A stretch of 64,000 nt of DNA, taken from Endozoicomonas gorgoniicola (lineage in GTDB: Bacteria > Pseudomonadota > Gammaproteobacteria > Pseudomonadales > Endozoicomonadaceae). The translations under genes were made by a program, and so were the position numbers. This document shows positions 26,442 through 35,941 of this stretch, one piece after another (the first letter of the stretch is position 1; the number at the start of each line of letters is the position of its first letter). The notes beneath the pieces were generated by a model, which was not told where the DNA came from, ran no database searches, and saw only the letters and a program-made list of their open reading frames with translations. Location: the NCBI RefSeq assembly GCF_025562715.2, contig NZ_JAPFCC010000001.1:3983501-4047500 (forward strand), given 5' to 3'.

Positions 26442-29400
26442 TTACGGGGCTTCCACTATCCCAAGTGGCCTTCCATCTATTTGTAAAACCCAAGCCACTT
26501 GAAGGCCTTGAATCAACTTCAAGGCATTAGCCTTGATAGATAGATAGCAGCCTTCATGTTCTGGCCCTCCGCCTTGGCTTAAAGGATGCCTTCCCGAGCG
26601 CCAGTACGTCCGGTTTATATCTGCACTTGTAGCTCTTGTAAGTTTCATGAGTGTATCCGAAGGAAGTGCCGGCGTGAAACTTCCAAAAAATGATCCCGTT
26701 CCATCAACCCCCACACAGCAATCACACCAAGAGGCACCATCTAACGACGCTTGCTCCGTCGGAGAGAAACTTGCGAACTGTGGAAGTTTAGTAGCATGTA
26801 CTTTATGATCATAAAAAAAAGCCGTTAATCTAAATAGCCTCCACTGACCTTCTATCCAAACTCGTTCAAGAAAATCCAGATATATATCATTTCCCCTTAT
26901 GGGGATAATTTTACCATTCTGATTTTTCAAGGCTTCAACCCATGCTACAGATGGTGATGAAAAGTTTGAAATCCGAAAACGATCTACCCGAACAGGGTTG
27001 TATGGTCGGAATATTTGTTCAATACGCAGGAAAAATTCTTCGGAAACAATCGGGAACAATGCAACTTGCAATGCATAACTAATCTTTGCCATCCACCTTC
27101 CCAAAGGGTGTTCCATATTATCTCTGAAACCTTCCGCCAAAAGCCGCTCCACCTCAATATAAATATCTATCTCTAAAGGAGCGCACTCATCCTCAAGAAC
27201 CTTTTTGGTATGTTCAACAAGCTCTTTTGTTGCTAGCCCCATCGCATCTAGTTTCCCCCATTGATATTCTGCGATTAGAGCCCACTCAGGGCATCCAGCC
27301 TTAGTCATAGCTGGGTCAACAACCTCAGTAGGTGAAGAAATTTTTCTGCGTAATTGATCCCTTATTTCAACAGCACCAGCTCCATTTTGCCGAACAGCCC
27401 GTTCTACAATTCGAAGCAACACGGTGAACCGCCCAATATGCTTACAAGAATGGAGAACTTCCTCAAAGTTCAAAGCAGGAGCAAGCTGATTCCAAAGCTT
27501 AATAGGATGCGATTGCGACAGGTGATCTAGAACTCCGCAGATAATATCAGGGCTGTTAGTGCTGTCCATTGCGAAGGCTTTTGGGCCTACTGTAGGAATG
27601 TATTCCGGGTGGCTTTCCAGAAGCCAAAGAAGCATTTCCGCAGATTTCTCTCGACGTAACCACTGTGGATGGTTGAGAGCATAAACCAATAGCTGAATAA
27701 GGCTTTCAGATACGCTGCCTTGGTATGAGTCCTCTAAGAACTCATATTCTTGACTCTTTTCATCACAACCGACAATGGTTTCAATATGCTCAATAGCCGT
27801 CTGAATCAAAGCTGCACGCTCTTCTCGAGTTGTAATACCGGCAAGCTGCCCAATCAGATGATCTGCTCGACGCCATCTCTCTGCATAGCGTTCGTTAAGA
27901 ACTAAAGGGGCATATAGCTTAACAACAGTGTCTGCTGAATCACTCTTGTGGAGCAGTATATTTTTTGCTCTTGTTGCCCCAGAGGATAGATTTCCCCATA
28001 TCGACCAGCCACCACGTTGAAGATGTTCAAGGGCTATACTCGCTTCTTTTTGCGCTGCTGTATTGTTACGACGAGAAAGAAGTCTTTCTGCTCTTAATAC
28101 TGCTGCTTCTGACTGCTGGATAGAGTGTTGTGTACCAAATACACCAGGCAGCACCATTCCGTCTCTTGTTACTTCATTCTTTGCTTCGCTTTTGCCCTCA
28201 ACGTAACCTGTTAATACCTCTTTTTGACTCTGGCCTGACACTGAGTGCTCGTCCAAAATGCCTTTAAACATCTCCAGCTTGTCGGTAGGTAGTTTTTCAC
28301 GCAAATAAATAACAAACTCACTTCGTTGATGACTTGCAAGTTCAGTCTCAATGGCAAGCCTTAATCTACGAGTTATTTCTTTTAGGGCTACTTTATCTCC
28401 GTCAATTTTCTCTATTATTTGTGCATACAGTTCAGCAGTCGCACTAAGATGCCGTCGATCACCAAATTGATAGATCTCCAATAGCGCCCAACACAATGCC
28501 CAGTGGCCTGAAGGTATTGCATGCCTGAGAATGCGATGTATTGCCTCTTGTTCATCAAGAGCTCCGCCAGGAAAACGCATGCCTCTCAAGGGGGAAATCC
28601 GATCAATTTCACCTTCAGAAATTTCGGTAAGCATTTGCTCTGCGGTTCCACAGATTTGGCGTAAAAAATAGCTAACAGCTTTAGAGTAATCTCCTCGTTT
28701 ACACAAAATCTCTAAAAGTTCGGCTTTGTCATATCGAACGTATCGCTGAAAGGTCATCTCACCGCTTGCAGCTTCGAGCAGGCTAGCAATTCGTGGTAGA
28801 ACCCCAACCTCAAATGCTTCCCCTTCTGGTATCTGATCGATAGCACCAGTCATAAGGCTGAGCTGATCCTCCTTATACCAGTCTGGCCCCATTGATAAAG
28901 CCAAAACTGACTGGTATGTACGTTCGGCCTCTTCAGATGCACCCAGATGTACAAATAATGGTATTAAAGCCAACAACTCAGGAATTAGTTCATGCCGATT
29001 TTTGACATTTTTCAGGACAAATTCCTGCCAACGCAATAGAAGATTCCACGCAAGATCTTCAACCTTGTCGTCTAAAGGCTGATGCTTACAGACCCTATCC
29101 AAAACTGTAATTAATATTGCGCAAAAACCCTCAGAGTACAGACCATATTGGAATGGAAATCGCTCATTAAGAAACTCCAGCATATAGCCAATTTTTTCTG
29201 GAAAAACATCTGTAATTAAACAATTTAAATATCCATAAATATGTGGAAATACTGACTCTGGTAATGAGTAGCTATCACTCCACTCCACTCTCTGAGCTAA
29301 CGTAATTCGTAACCGATTAAAAACTCTGCTTTCAAGTAAGACCCAAACTTGCTGCAGGCCTGCATCGTTCCCTTTATTTTTTGCTCGCCTTGCAGCACCG

Positions 29401-32219
29401 TCACACCAGGCAAGCGCTCTACAAATTAGATCAACACCATTCTGCCAGTTCTCATGAAGGAGTTCTTCTGTTTCCGGACAAGGTATGTTCTCGTTCAGCA
29501 TAGACATGAGTCTCCACGGCGACATTCCTGCGTGAAGCTCACGCTCATCCATACCAACATTATCTGCTGAGATGAACTTTACAGGCTCCATCTGGCAATC
29601 CATCTTGTCTGTTATTAATGCCACAAGATCAACTGGAGCTCCTAAGGATATTATGGAATTAACTGTATCTAGTTGCGGCTTATATGGCTCTCCTTCAGCT
29701 TCATCAAGCAGTGTTCGCAAATCACAAAATACTTGTTTCAAAATATTCTGATCTGGTGTTAAGCCGAAATCAAAGCAATATTCCTGATAATTCGCAAGCG
29801 CCCGCATAAGTACGATTTCTTGCCTAGGTATTGGGTTCGGATTCATTTTTCGCAGCACTGCTAAAGGGGTGTACCGATTCCCCAAACATATTGAACTACC
29901 AAGAACCCAGCTATTCATTTCAGGTAAGATATGTCGTAAATCACTTTGTTTTTGGATGCTATTAGTGACGGCTTGCATGGACACATGATGAAACCGCATC
30001 AACATATCCATAGCATTCTCATCACCAGCTCTATATCTAAGAATCTTTTGCTGAATCTGAAATTCAAAAAGCTCCATAAAGTCTTCGACTTTTGGGTTTC
30101 TATCGCTGAGCCGTTTTTCTAGCACAACTTCAGTTTTATCTAAAAGCTTCAAGGCCTCATCGAGTTTTTTATCAACAATCAACTGATAGGCTATCCTTAA
30201 AGCCTCATGAACGGGGACAATTAGACGCCCGTAGCGTACTACATGCTGAATAGTTTCTTGTGTTTTTCCTAACGCCAGCAATGCATCAGCAACCAAATCG
30301 GCAGAAAGTGCAAACAGCGAGTCATAGCGAAACTGTAGTCGCTGAGCGAGCAACAGTAGTCTCACTACATCTATGAGTTTTCCTCTATGCGCAGCTGAAT
30401 TAAGTGCTCCCTCTACATCACCGAGCAATACATCAGGCTCTACACCTAATGTTACGCATTGATCTGCCCACTCCTGATTGCAAGCAGAGACAACTAAAAC
30501 TTCTTGTTCCTCTAATGACTTGAGCCCGTGATAAATGATATTCAGCTTTCCATAACGAGAGCCAGGGTTATTATGACAATACTGAGCCAAGCGTTGCTGA
30601 ATATCAGGATCACGCAACTCTGTCTTCTCGATTAGATAATCAACAAAAGATGAGTGATAAATGGTCGTTTCATTACTCTCTAATAGTAGATGTTGAATCC
30701 GCTCAATCGTACTAACAAGAGTTACCCGCTCTGAATCTGTCAAAATCTCTGAAAATTGTTGTATGGTAATACCCCATCGCAAGCGCGCAATAATAGCTAA
30801 GAGATTTACAACCTCTGGGTCCACGCTGAGTTGAGACCATAGGCACTCGTAATAATTTCGGATGCTGCCATTAATCAATGGCAATGTATCAAGATGCTCA
30901 TCTTCGGTTCCTTCGTTAACCAAATCAATAAGGTAACGCAGGTAAAGAGGATGACCCTGAGCTCTATCACAAATGATACTAATTGTTTCTGGACTATATC
31001 TGTTTGATAATAAAGCTCTAGCGCAATAATCGCGAACATCACTGCGCATCAATGATGGCATTGTGATACAGGCTTGGCTTCCTACTCTGCCCCCAATCAA
31101 TGAAGAGAGTTTTGTATAGCTTGGCCCAGACATAACAAGCACTAAACCAGTCGGTATTTCTGTTGGGAAAAGCCCTATAAACTTTAAAAAAACGTCTTCT
31201 CCAAGCTTTGCAACTTCGTCCAAACCATCAACGAAGATTACTCCAGTCTTTCCTTGGGACGAATACATTCCCCCTAAGCTTTCAAGAAGCTTCGTTGTGT
31301 CTTTAATGAGCTCTGAATAGCTCTTAATAGAGATTCGGGCAGCCTTTCCTGTCAAGAGCGATGAGACTTGTGTGTTTAACCAATCGAAAAACACTTCAGG
31401 CTGAGCTAAATGCATTCCGTTCACACGATTCTTGCGAGAAGAAAAGCTGTAAGTAGCGAAGTAATCCAATTCAGGACTAAGAGGAAGGTAACTATCACAA
31501 AAAGTAGATTTGCCGATACCATGAGCACCTTCAATGAAGGCATATCCATTAGTCACACTAAGAACTAGGGAGTCAAACGATTCTATGAAGCTTTTTCTTG
31601 AAACAAGTTCTTCCCGATCACATAGTTCTTCCTTAGCTCCCTCTTCAATTGGAATGGCGTTCTCTCGTAAGAAAGCAGCCATTCTGCACACAGATACTGC
31701 GCCTAACGACAGATCAAGCTTAATGCGCAACAAACCTTGGCATACTCCACCACAAATAAGAGCTGCTCCTGAAATGCCTTTGTATTCAGAAAGAGCTGCC
31801 GGAGAATCAACATGGAGATCAACGTCCATTTTCAGCTTTAGCTCATCAAGTACTTGCGATACAGTACCCTCTAATCTGTGACTAACTGTTAATTTAGTTT
31901 CAGGAAATCCATATGAGACGAAACGCCTTCCTTCAACTGGTAAAGCCTCACTTAAAACAATTGGTGTAATATCAATATCTTCCGGAAGCTGCAGCACACA
32001 GACATCAAAATCTGTGTTATCTGCTAACACACTTGCAGTAGAGTCTTTATCAGCCCCATCAATGGAAAACCGCAAGTCGATTTGTGCTCCGTCATCAATA
32101 GCCTCATAAACACAATGACGTGCCGTAATCACTATCGATGGTGTAACTAACCAACCTGTCCCTGTTTCTTCACCACACTTAACCTTACAGGTAGCGTTTT
32201 TTATTTGAGCATCAATCAT
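26442..32219 (-). CDS. avs1b: Antiviral STAND NTPase with N-terminal trypsin-like protease (Avs1)
   Basis: This 1925-residue protein has a trypsin-like serine protease at residues about 1-180, with catalytic His35 (ITARHC), Asp72 (TDFDVCVL) and Ser150 (KGISGAALI). A STAND/NACHT-type NTPase follows with Walker A EGAHGIGKSTF near residue 235 and Walker B GVIFVDGLDEVA near 335. The remaining about 1,400 residues are helical, presumably the tetratricopeptide-like sensor. This architecture beside an MBL-fold gene defines type I AVAST. Avs1-3 proteins are known to recognise phage terminase large subunit and then activate their effector, here the protease. The start overlaps the MBL stop (ATGA). The frame is intact over 5.8 kb. 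Confidence 0.85.
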   Translation of the reverse strand: MIDAQIKNATCKVKCGEETGTGWLVTPSIVITARHCVYEAIDDGAQIDLRFSIDGADKDSTASVLADNTDFDVCVLQLPEDIDITPIVLSEALPVEGRRFVSYGFPETKLTVSHRLEGTVSQVLDELKLKMDVDLHVDSPAALSEYKGISGAALICGGVCQGLLRIKLDLSLGAVSVCRMAAFLRENAIPIEEGAKEELCDREELVSRKSFIESFDSLVLSVTNGYAFIEGAHGIGKSTFCDSYLPLSPELDYFATYSFSSRKNRVNGMHLAQPEVFFDWLNTQVSSLLTGKAARISIKSYSELIKDTTKLLESLGGMYSSQGKTGVIFVDGLDEVAKLGEDVFLKFIGLFPTEIPTGLVLVMSGPSYTKLSSLIGGRVGSQACITMPSLMRSDVRDYCARALLSNRYSPETISIICDRAQGHPLYLRYLIDLVNEGTEDEHLDTLPLINGSIRNYYECLWSQLSVDPEVVNLLAIIARLRWGITIQQFSEILTDSERVTLVSTIERIQHLLLESNETTIYHSSFVDYLIEKTELRDPDIQQRLAQYCHNNPGSRYGKLNIIYHGLKSLEEQEVLVVSACNQEWADQCVTLGVEPDVLLGDVEGALNSAAHRGKLIDVVRLLLLAQRLQFRYDSLFALSADLVADALLALGKTQETIQHVVRYGRLIVPVHEALRIAYQLIVDKKLDEALKLLDKTEVVLEKRLSDRNPKVEDFMELFEFQIQQKILRYRAGDENAMDMLMRFHHVSMQAVTNSIQKQSDLRHILPEMNSWVLGSSICLGNRYTPLAVLRKMNPNPIPRQEIVLMRALANYQEYCFDFGLTPDQNILKQVFCDLRTLLDEAEGEPYKPQLDTVNSIISLGAPVDLVALITDKMDCQMEPVKFISADNVGMDERELHAGMSPWRLMSMLNENIPCPETEELLHENWQNGVDLICRALAWCDGAARRAKNKGNDAGLQQVWVLLESRVFNRLRITLAQRVEWSDSYSLPESVFPHIYGYLNCLITDVFPEKIGYMLEFLNERFPFQYGLYSEGFCAILITVLDRVCKHQPLDDKVEDLAWNLLLRWQEFVLKNVKNRHELIPELLALIPLFVHLGASEEAERTYQSVLALSMGPDWYKEDQLSLMTGAIDQIPEGEAFEVGVLPRIASLLEAASGEMTFQRYVRYDKAELLEILCKRGDYSKAVSYFLRQICGTAEQMLTEISEGEIDRISPLRGMRFPGGALDEQEAIHRILRHAIPSGHWALCWALLEIYQFGDRRHLSATAELYAQIIEKIDGDKVALKEITRRLRLAIETELASHQRSEFVIYLREKLPTDKLEMFKGILDEHSVSGQSQKEVLTGYVEGKSEAKNEVTRDGMVLPGVFGTQHSIQQSEAAVLRAERLLSRRNNTAAQKEASIALEHLQRGGWSIWGNLSSGATRAKNILLHKSDSADTVVKLYAPLVLNERYAERWRRADHLIGQLAGITTREERAALIQTAIEHIETIVGCDEKSQEYEFLEDSYQGSVSESLIQLLVYALNHPQWLRREKSAEMLLWLLESHPEYIPTVGPKAFAMDSTNSPDIICGVLDHLSQSHPIKLWNQLAPALNFEEVLHSCKHIGRFTVLLRIVERAVRQNGAGAVEIRDQLRRKISSPTEVVDPAMTKAGCPEWALIAEYQWGKLDAMGLATKELVEHTKKVLEDECAPLEIDIYIEVERLLAEGFRDNMEHPLGRWMAKISYALQVALFPIVSEEFFLRIEQIFRPYNPVRVDRFRISNFSSPSVAWVEALKNQNGKIIPIRGNDIYLDFLERVWIEGQWRLFRLTAFFYDHKVHATKLPQFASFSPTEQASLDGASWCDCCVGVDGTGSFFGSFTPALPSDTLMKLTRATSADINRTYWRSGRHPLSQGGGPEHEGCYLSIKANALKLIQGLQVAWVLQIDGRPLGIVEAP

Positions 32220-33397
32220 TTGTTAGTACTCTCCTTGATTTCTATCCAGTTTGTGGCGTTGTCATACACTGTGAAGGCTGTGCCACTCTTTGATTGATAG
32301 CTTCGAATATACTCTGCAGCCGGTGTTGGGTAATTAAGGTAAATTGTTCGAGGGAAAGGTGCTGATCGATCTACAATAGCGGCTAAGACTTCAATATCAG
32401 GATGTCCATGCTTTTTTCCATTGGATGATACGATGTACTTTGGGGCATCAACTAGCTGCAATAATTCTGGACTAGTGTTTCGAGAGCTTCCATGGTGGGA
32501 AATTTTAATTGCATCGAATATCATGGAGGTGCCCTGAGACTTGAGATCACGAAGCGCTTGAACAATATCTTCTGCCCAAGCATCAGCAAGCATAAGAACA
32601 CGGGCGCCTCCAAGCTCAATTATGGTTGCAATAGAACTCCCATTCGTTGGAGAAGCATCAGGCTCATACATATCTTCAAGATCGATAAATCTATTAGCGG
32701 ATATTTCTACTGGCTTTGTTACTGTACTTTTACCAGAGTATTCACACATAAACTCGAATGCGTCATCTATTACATCACCTGCCCCGAATGGACCCTCATA
32801 ACCTAATCGTCGCAGTTCTTTCTTCCACCATTTTAAAAGGCTGTCTAGCCTTTTCTGGGTTGGTGCAAGCAGATTGACGCATCCATCAGGTAAAGTGAAT
32901 ACTGGTATGCTCTCTACAGAAATTCTTGTGGCTCCATCACCACCATTCCACAGATACTTTCCCTGATGGATTAGCGAAGCTAAGGAGTTCCCTTGGCGCG
33001 CACTGATCTCGGCTACATCATTTGCGGTAGCTGGGCGCCCTCGTCTAAGTACTGCATTCAACACCTCTTGATCTGATGGCTGGGCTTTCATGTCAACCTT
33101 AGCGGTCAAACTCCGTAAACTGTTATGCCAGATATTACCTATGGGAACAATTTTTGGAGAATCAGAAGAGCCGTTTAGAGATAGTAAACGAATAATGCCT
33201 GAAATATGGTCAGCATCGATATGAGTTGTGATTAGGAGATCTAGATGCTCCCCCCTACTTGACAGATCATGTAAATCATCTGAGATGTGCTTGTCAAAAG
33301 TTTGGGCATAGCCACCATCGACAAGTATATTTACCCCTTCCGAGCTGATTAAAAATGCATCGCCATTACCAGCAGGGTACATCTTCACTTTTAGCAT
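32216..33397 (-). CDS. avs1a: Metallo-beta-lactamase-fold protein of the Avs1 locus
   Basis: This is a 393-residue MBL-fold hydrolase, related to the ComEC/Rec2-type branch. It has the strand VNILVDGGYA, the metal motif LLITTHIDADHISG (HxxxDH), a later GGARVLMLADAW segment and KISHHGSSRNTSPELL with further ligand histidines. It is the first gene of the Avs1 operon, overlapping the protease-STAND gene by four bases. In type I AVAST an MBL protein is a required companion; its substrate is unknown. Start ATG 33397 is preceded by GGAGGC (complement of gcctcc at 33402-33407). Confidence 0.8.
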   Translation of the reverse strand: MLKVKMYPAGNGDAFLISSEGVNILVDGGYAQTFDKHISDDLHDLSSRGEHLDLLITTHIDADHISGIIRLLSLNGSSDSPKIVPIGNIWHNSLRSLTAKVDMKAQPSDQEVLNAVLRRGRPATANDVAEISARQGNSLASLIHQGKYLWNGGDGATRISVESIPVFTLPDGCVNLLAPTQKRLDSLLKWWKKELRRLGYEGPFGAGDVIDDAFEFMCEYSGKSTVTKPVEISANRFIDLEDMYEPDASPTNGSSIATIIELGGARVLMLADAWAEDIVQALRDLKSQGTSMIFDAIKISHHGSSRNTSPELLQLVDAPKYIVSSNGKKHGHPDIEVLAAIVDRSAPFPRTIYLNYPTPAAEYIRSYQSKSGTAFTVYDNATNWIEIKESTNK

Positions 33398-33464
33398 TCA
33401 GGCCTCCTTTCTAATAGTTATACTACCACGACCTTCTGCATTACTTTTGATGTGAAAACCACTA

Positions 33465-33800
33465 TCAGAGGATGATTTTGGCTCTACCGCTTATCTGCTC
33501 CTCTGTTCGCTTTACAGCTCTACCCAAGCCTGACACCCAAGCCACTTTATACTCTAATGATGTTCGAGCACGCTTGCCCTGCTTGCTCCCCTCTGAAGCT
33601 GTTTCTCTGTGAGGGTGCTTGGCAGAGGCCGTTGCTCCACAAAGACGGTTAATGACTTTGGAGTCCCAGATAACACCATTATCTGAGCAGGCCTGCATAA
33701 TCTCCCGAAAGCTGTTTTTGGCATCGCTTTTGAAACCAAAAACCCTGGTGCTCAGGGTCTTCCGCCCACTGTTATATTGATTAATCAGTAAACGGGACAA
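33465..33800 (-). CDS. Unrecognised ORF between Avs1 and the recombinase module
   Basis: This 111-residue open frame is rich in Lys/Arg/Ser, with no domain I recognise. It lies in a 570-bp stretch upstream of the Avs1 operon that also holds a solitary IS21 end (33897-33932). An overlapping shorter frame exists on the same strand (33554-33739). It may be a remnant of a mobile-element gene rather than a functional gene. Confidence 0.25.
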   Translation of the reverse strand: MSRLLINQYNSGRKTLSTRVFGFKSDAKNSFREIMQACSDNGVIWDSKVINRLCGATASAKHPHRETASEGSKQGKRARTSLEYKVAWVSGLGRAVKRTEEQISGRAKIIL

Positions 33801-33896
33801 CTATCCTGACACAGGGGGGAGTCGAACCCACTGGATTTCAACGAATGATTTCAGTTCATACCAAACCTCCCACATTCTCAGGCTTCGCCTGTCGCA

Positions 33897-33932
33897 ACCG
33901 GAATCGGTGGCCGGATGGCTCCGGAATACCCA
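33897..33932. repeat. Solitary IS21 copy-1 end (36 bp)
   Basis: These 36 bases are identical to the right terminus of IS21 copy 1 (20319-20354), ending in GGAATACCCA, but no IS21 body is attached. It looks like a scar left by deletion of another copy, and it lies just downstream of the recombinase gene at 33974 on the minus strand. Left of it, 33801-33896 shows no gene, only a tRNA T-arm-like string. Confidence 0.75.
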
Positions 33933-33973
33933 TGTAGGGAAGCAATAATCTCAAGTTTACAATCAATGGTCGG

Positions 33974-35446
33974 TTAGCCGGTCAACATTGCCGCATTTTC
34001 TATTTCTTCTAATTGCTCTTGTACAAAGCTAATGATGTGCTTTTTGGGAGCATCTTTCTTTATCTCTAAATCTGCTTTCAGCGAGCTTACAAGGTACAAA
34101 ACCGATTTTAGTTTATTTTGAACATTCTGGATATCAAAAGCATGTTCAAAAACATCTAATTCATCCCACGCCAGATCAATATAATGAAAAAGTGAATTAA
34201 CATCCTTATGACCTGTGAATTTTGCAATTTTAGTCAGGATCGTCCTATAGTCACTATCTGTCATTATTTGACGAGACTTTAGAGGATTTTTATCCATGAA
34301 TGATACTAGATGTAATTTAACCATATTGGTGATAAAGCGATGTCTGAACATACTTTGGCAGTTTTTTTGAGATATTCCGGCTTTTTTTGTCAGTCGGAAA
34401 AACTCTTGATAAGCAGCATCAGGTTTTACCTTTTTCCCAGTCTCTGAGTTTAAATAAATCACATCATCGGCATGCTCGGCACAGGAAAGAATGCCATATC
34501 GAACAAGCCTTTCAATTAATTTTTTTCGATGAATATCAATAAATACTTCAATGCGGATTATAGTGGCACGATCCATAGGTATAAGGCGGACAAATTTTTT
34601 TCTTTTTAAAGTTGGCACAAGAATATTACCCTTTTCTAAGTGAGGTCGATTATTTGTAACACAGATATTAATTAATTCTTGAGGGCGCATACCAGTGGCA
34701 GCAAGAAGAGTCAGTTGAAGCTCTCTACGTTTATGCATATATTCTATATGATCTTTTTGCTCCTCAATTGAAAAAAACGATTGTAATCGGCGATTAACCT
34801 TAGCGTATGCTTTATTCTCAGCTAAAGTATCCCAAAGCAATTTTATGACTGTTTCTGAAACAGGTTTTTTCGGGCACCTAGTAGAGCTTGGTAATTTTGT
34901 AGGAAAATATTGATAAAGAACAGCATGCCCTTTCTCTGTTATACGACGTCCCTCTCTTAGTTTTATCTGATGTCTCTTCTCAAAAGTATCTATACCAATA
35001 ATGTTCTTGTTAGGAAAATAATTACTTTGAAGCCACTTTAAAAAAATAACAACACTTGATAGTATGGACTTTATTGTATTATTATTTCTTCTTCTGTTGT
35101 TACCTGTCTCATCCTTTTCATTTGCTAAAACAGATACAAATTTATCTATATCAAAAGTTGTTAACTCCCAAAACTCTTTAGATTCTGAATAGCAAAACCT
35201 TACCAAGTGAGTGATTTGAGATGCATAAACTCCTACAGTACCACCATCAGACTTGCTAATTTTAACTTCTTCAGATTTGTCAATTAAAAACATTTCAACG
35301 AAAATACACGGTACTCCATTAGGCCATAAAAATGAGAAAAAACCTTGAGAAATTTCTTGCCCAACAATAATTTCATCTGTAGTTAAATTAAAGTTTATTA
35401 TTTTTGGATACTGGACATCTTCAATTAATTTGTAGAGCTTTTTCAT
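33974..35446 (-). CDS. gmtY: Tyrosine recombinase, gamma-mobile-trio GmtY
   Basis: This 490-residue tyrosine recombinase has box I Arg in LAATGMRPQELIN. The box II region is QSMFRHRFITN with Arg preserved, then KFTGHKDVNSLFHYID, with the GH motif and the presumed nucleophile Tyr in HYI. The first His of the usual H-x-x-R is replaced by Gln. It is the last gene of a coupled minus-strand operon and lies 6 bp after gmtX. The size, the small middle gene and a second large integrase upstream match the recombinase/X/integrase trio of GMT islands, found in Vibrio and other gammaproteobacteria with defence and toxin cargo. The Gmt assignment is from memory of those families. Confidence 0.7.
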   Translation of the reverse strand: MKKLYKLIEDVQYPKIINFNLTTDEIIVGQEISQGFFSFLWPNGVPCIFVEMFLIDKSEEVKISKSDGGTVGVYASQITHLVRFCYSESKEFWELTTFDIDKFVSVLANEKDETGNNRRRNNNTIKSILSSVVIFLKWLQSNYFPNKNIIGIDTFEKRHQIKLREGRRITEKGHAVLYQYFPTKLPSSTRCPKKPVSETVIKLLWDTLAENKAYAKVNRRLQSFFSIEEQKDHIEYMHKRRELQLTLLAATGMRPQELINICVTNNRPHLEKGNILVPTLKRKKFVRLIPMDRATIIRIEVFIDIHRKKLIERLVRYGILSCAEHADDVIYLNSETGKKVKPDAAYQEFFRLTKKAGISQKNCQSMFRHRFITNMVKLHLVSFMDKNPLKSRQIMTDSDYRTILTKIAKFTGHKDVNSLFHYIDLAWDELDVFEHAFDIQNVQNKLKSVLYLVSSLKADLEIKKDAPKKHIISFVQEQLEEIENAAMLTG

Positions 35447-35452
35447 ATTTCA

Positions 35453-35941
35453 TCATTTGTTTTTAACAAGGTTTAAACCAAAGTAAGAAGCATAAAGCTT
35501 CTTATGCTTCTGATAATCATTTTGACACTGTGGACTATTGACTAAAGCATCTAGCGTAATTTTATTTAACTCATTATATGCTCTTAATAAAACAGCACGC
35601 ATTCGCTCTGCTTCCTCCAGTTTAGATTGAATATCAATTACTTTTTCTTCCTGTCGTTGCTTTTTTTTCGCAGGGAGAGAATTAGGTCTTTTTGTCTTAA
35701 GCTGTATACGTATTTTATTAATTGATTCAAATCCTCCATCGATATATAAGTTTGAATATTTTTTAAAAGTATTCAATGTCATCGGGTGTATATTATCCGA
35801 TGCTCTCTCAATTAAAGAAAGAGATGACTGGGTTCTACATTTAGATATCAGCCAATGATAATTATCACACCCTTCCTCTAATGCTTTGGTCATTTCATTA
35901 AATAAGGCGATAACTGATTTAGCATTTTTATCTTTAGTCAT
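35453..35941 (-). CDS. gmtX: Small coupled protein of the recombinase module, GmtX-like
   Basis: This 162-residue basic protein is probably largely helical, with a coiled-coil-like segment (QEEKVIDIQSKLEEAERMRA) around residues 98-120. The middle part TLNTFKKYSNLYIDGGFESI could be a DNA-binding helix pair. There is no catalytic motif. The start overlaps the stop of the integrase gene (ATGA at 35938-35941) and the gene precedes gmtY by 6 bp. Small partners like this (TnpC-like, GmtX) accompany paired tyrosine recombinases and help direct strand exchange. Confidence 0.6.
   Translation of the reverse strand: MTKDKNAKSVIALFNEMTKALEEGCDNYHWLISKCRTQSSLSLIERASDNIHPMTLNTFKKYSNLYIDGGFESINKIRIQLKTKRPNSLPAKKKQRQEEKVIDIQSKLEEAERMRAVLLRAYNELNKITLDALVNSPQCQNDYQKHKKLYASYFGLNLVKNK

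Noticed and set aside
33790..33880. Possible tRNA or tmRNA 3' end as an attachment site (minus strand has GGGTTCGACTCCC)
   Set aside because: Only a T-arm-like string is present; no acceptor stem, anticodon arm or CCA could be folded, so I do not call an RNA gene.
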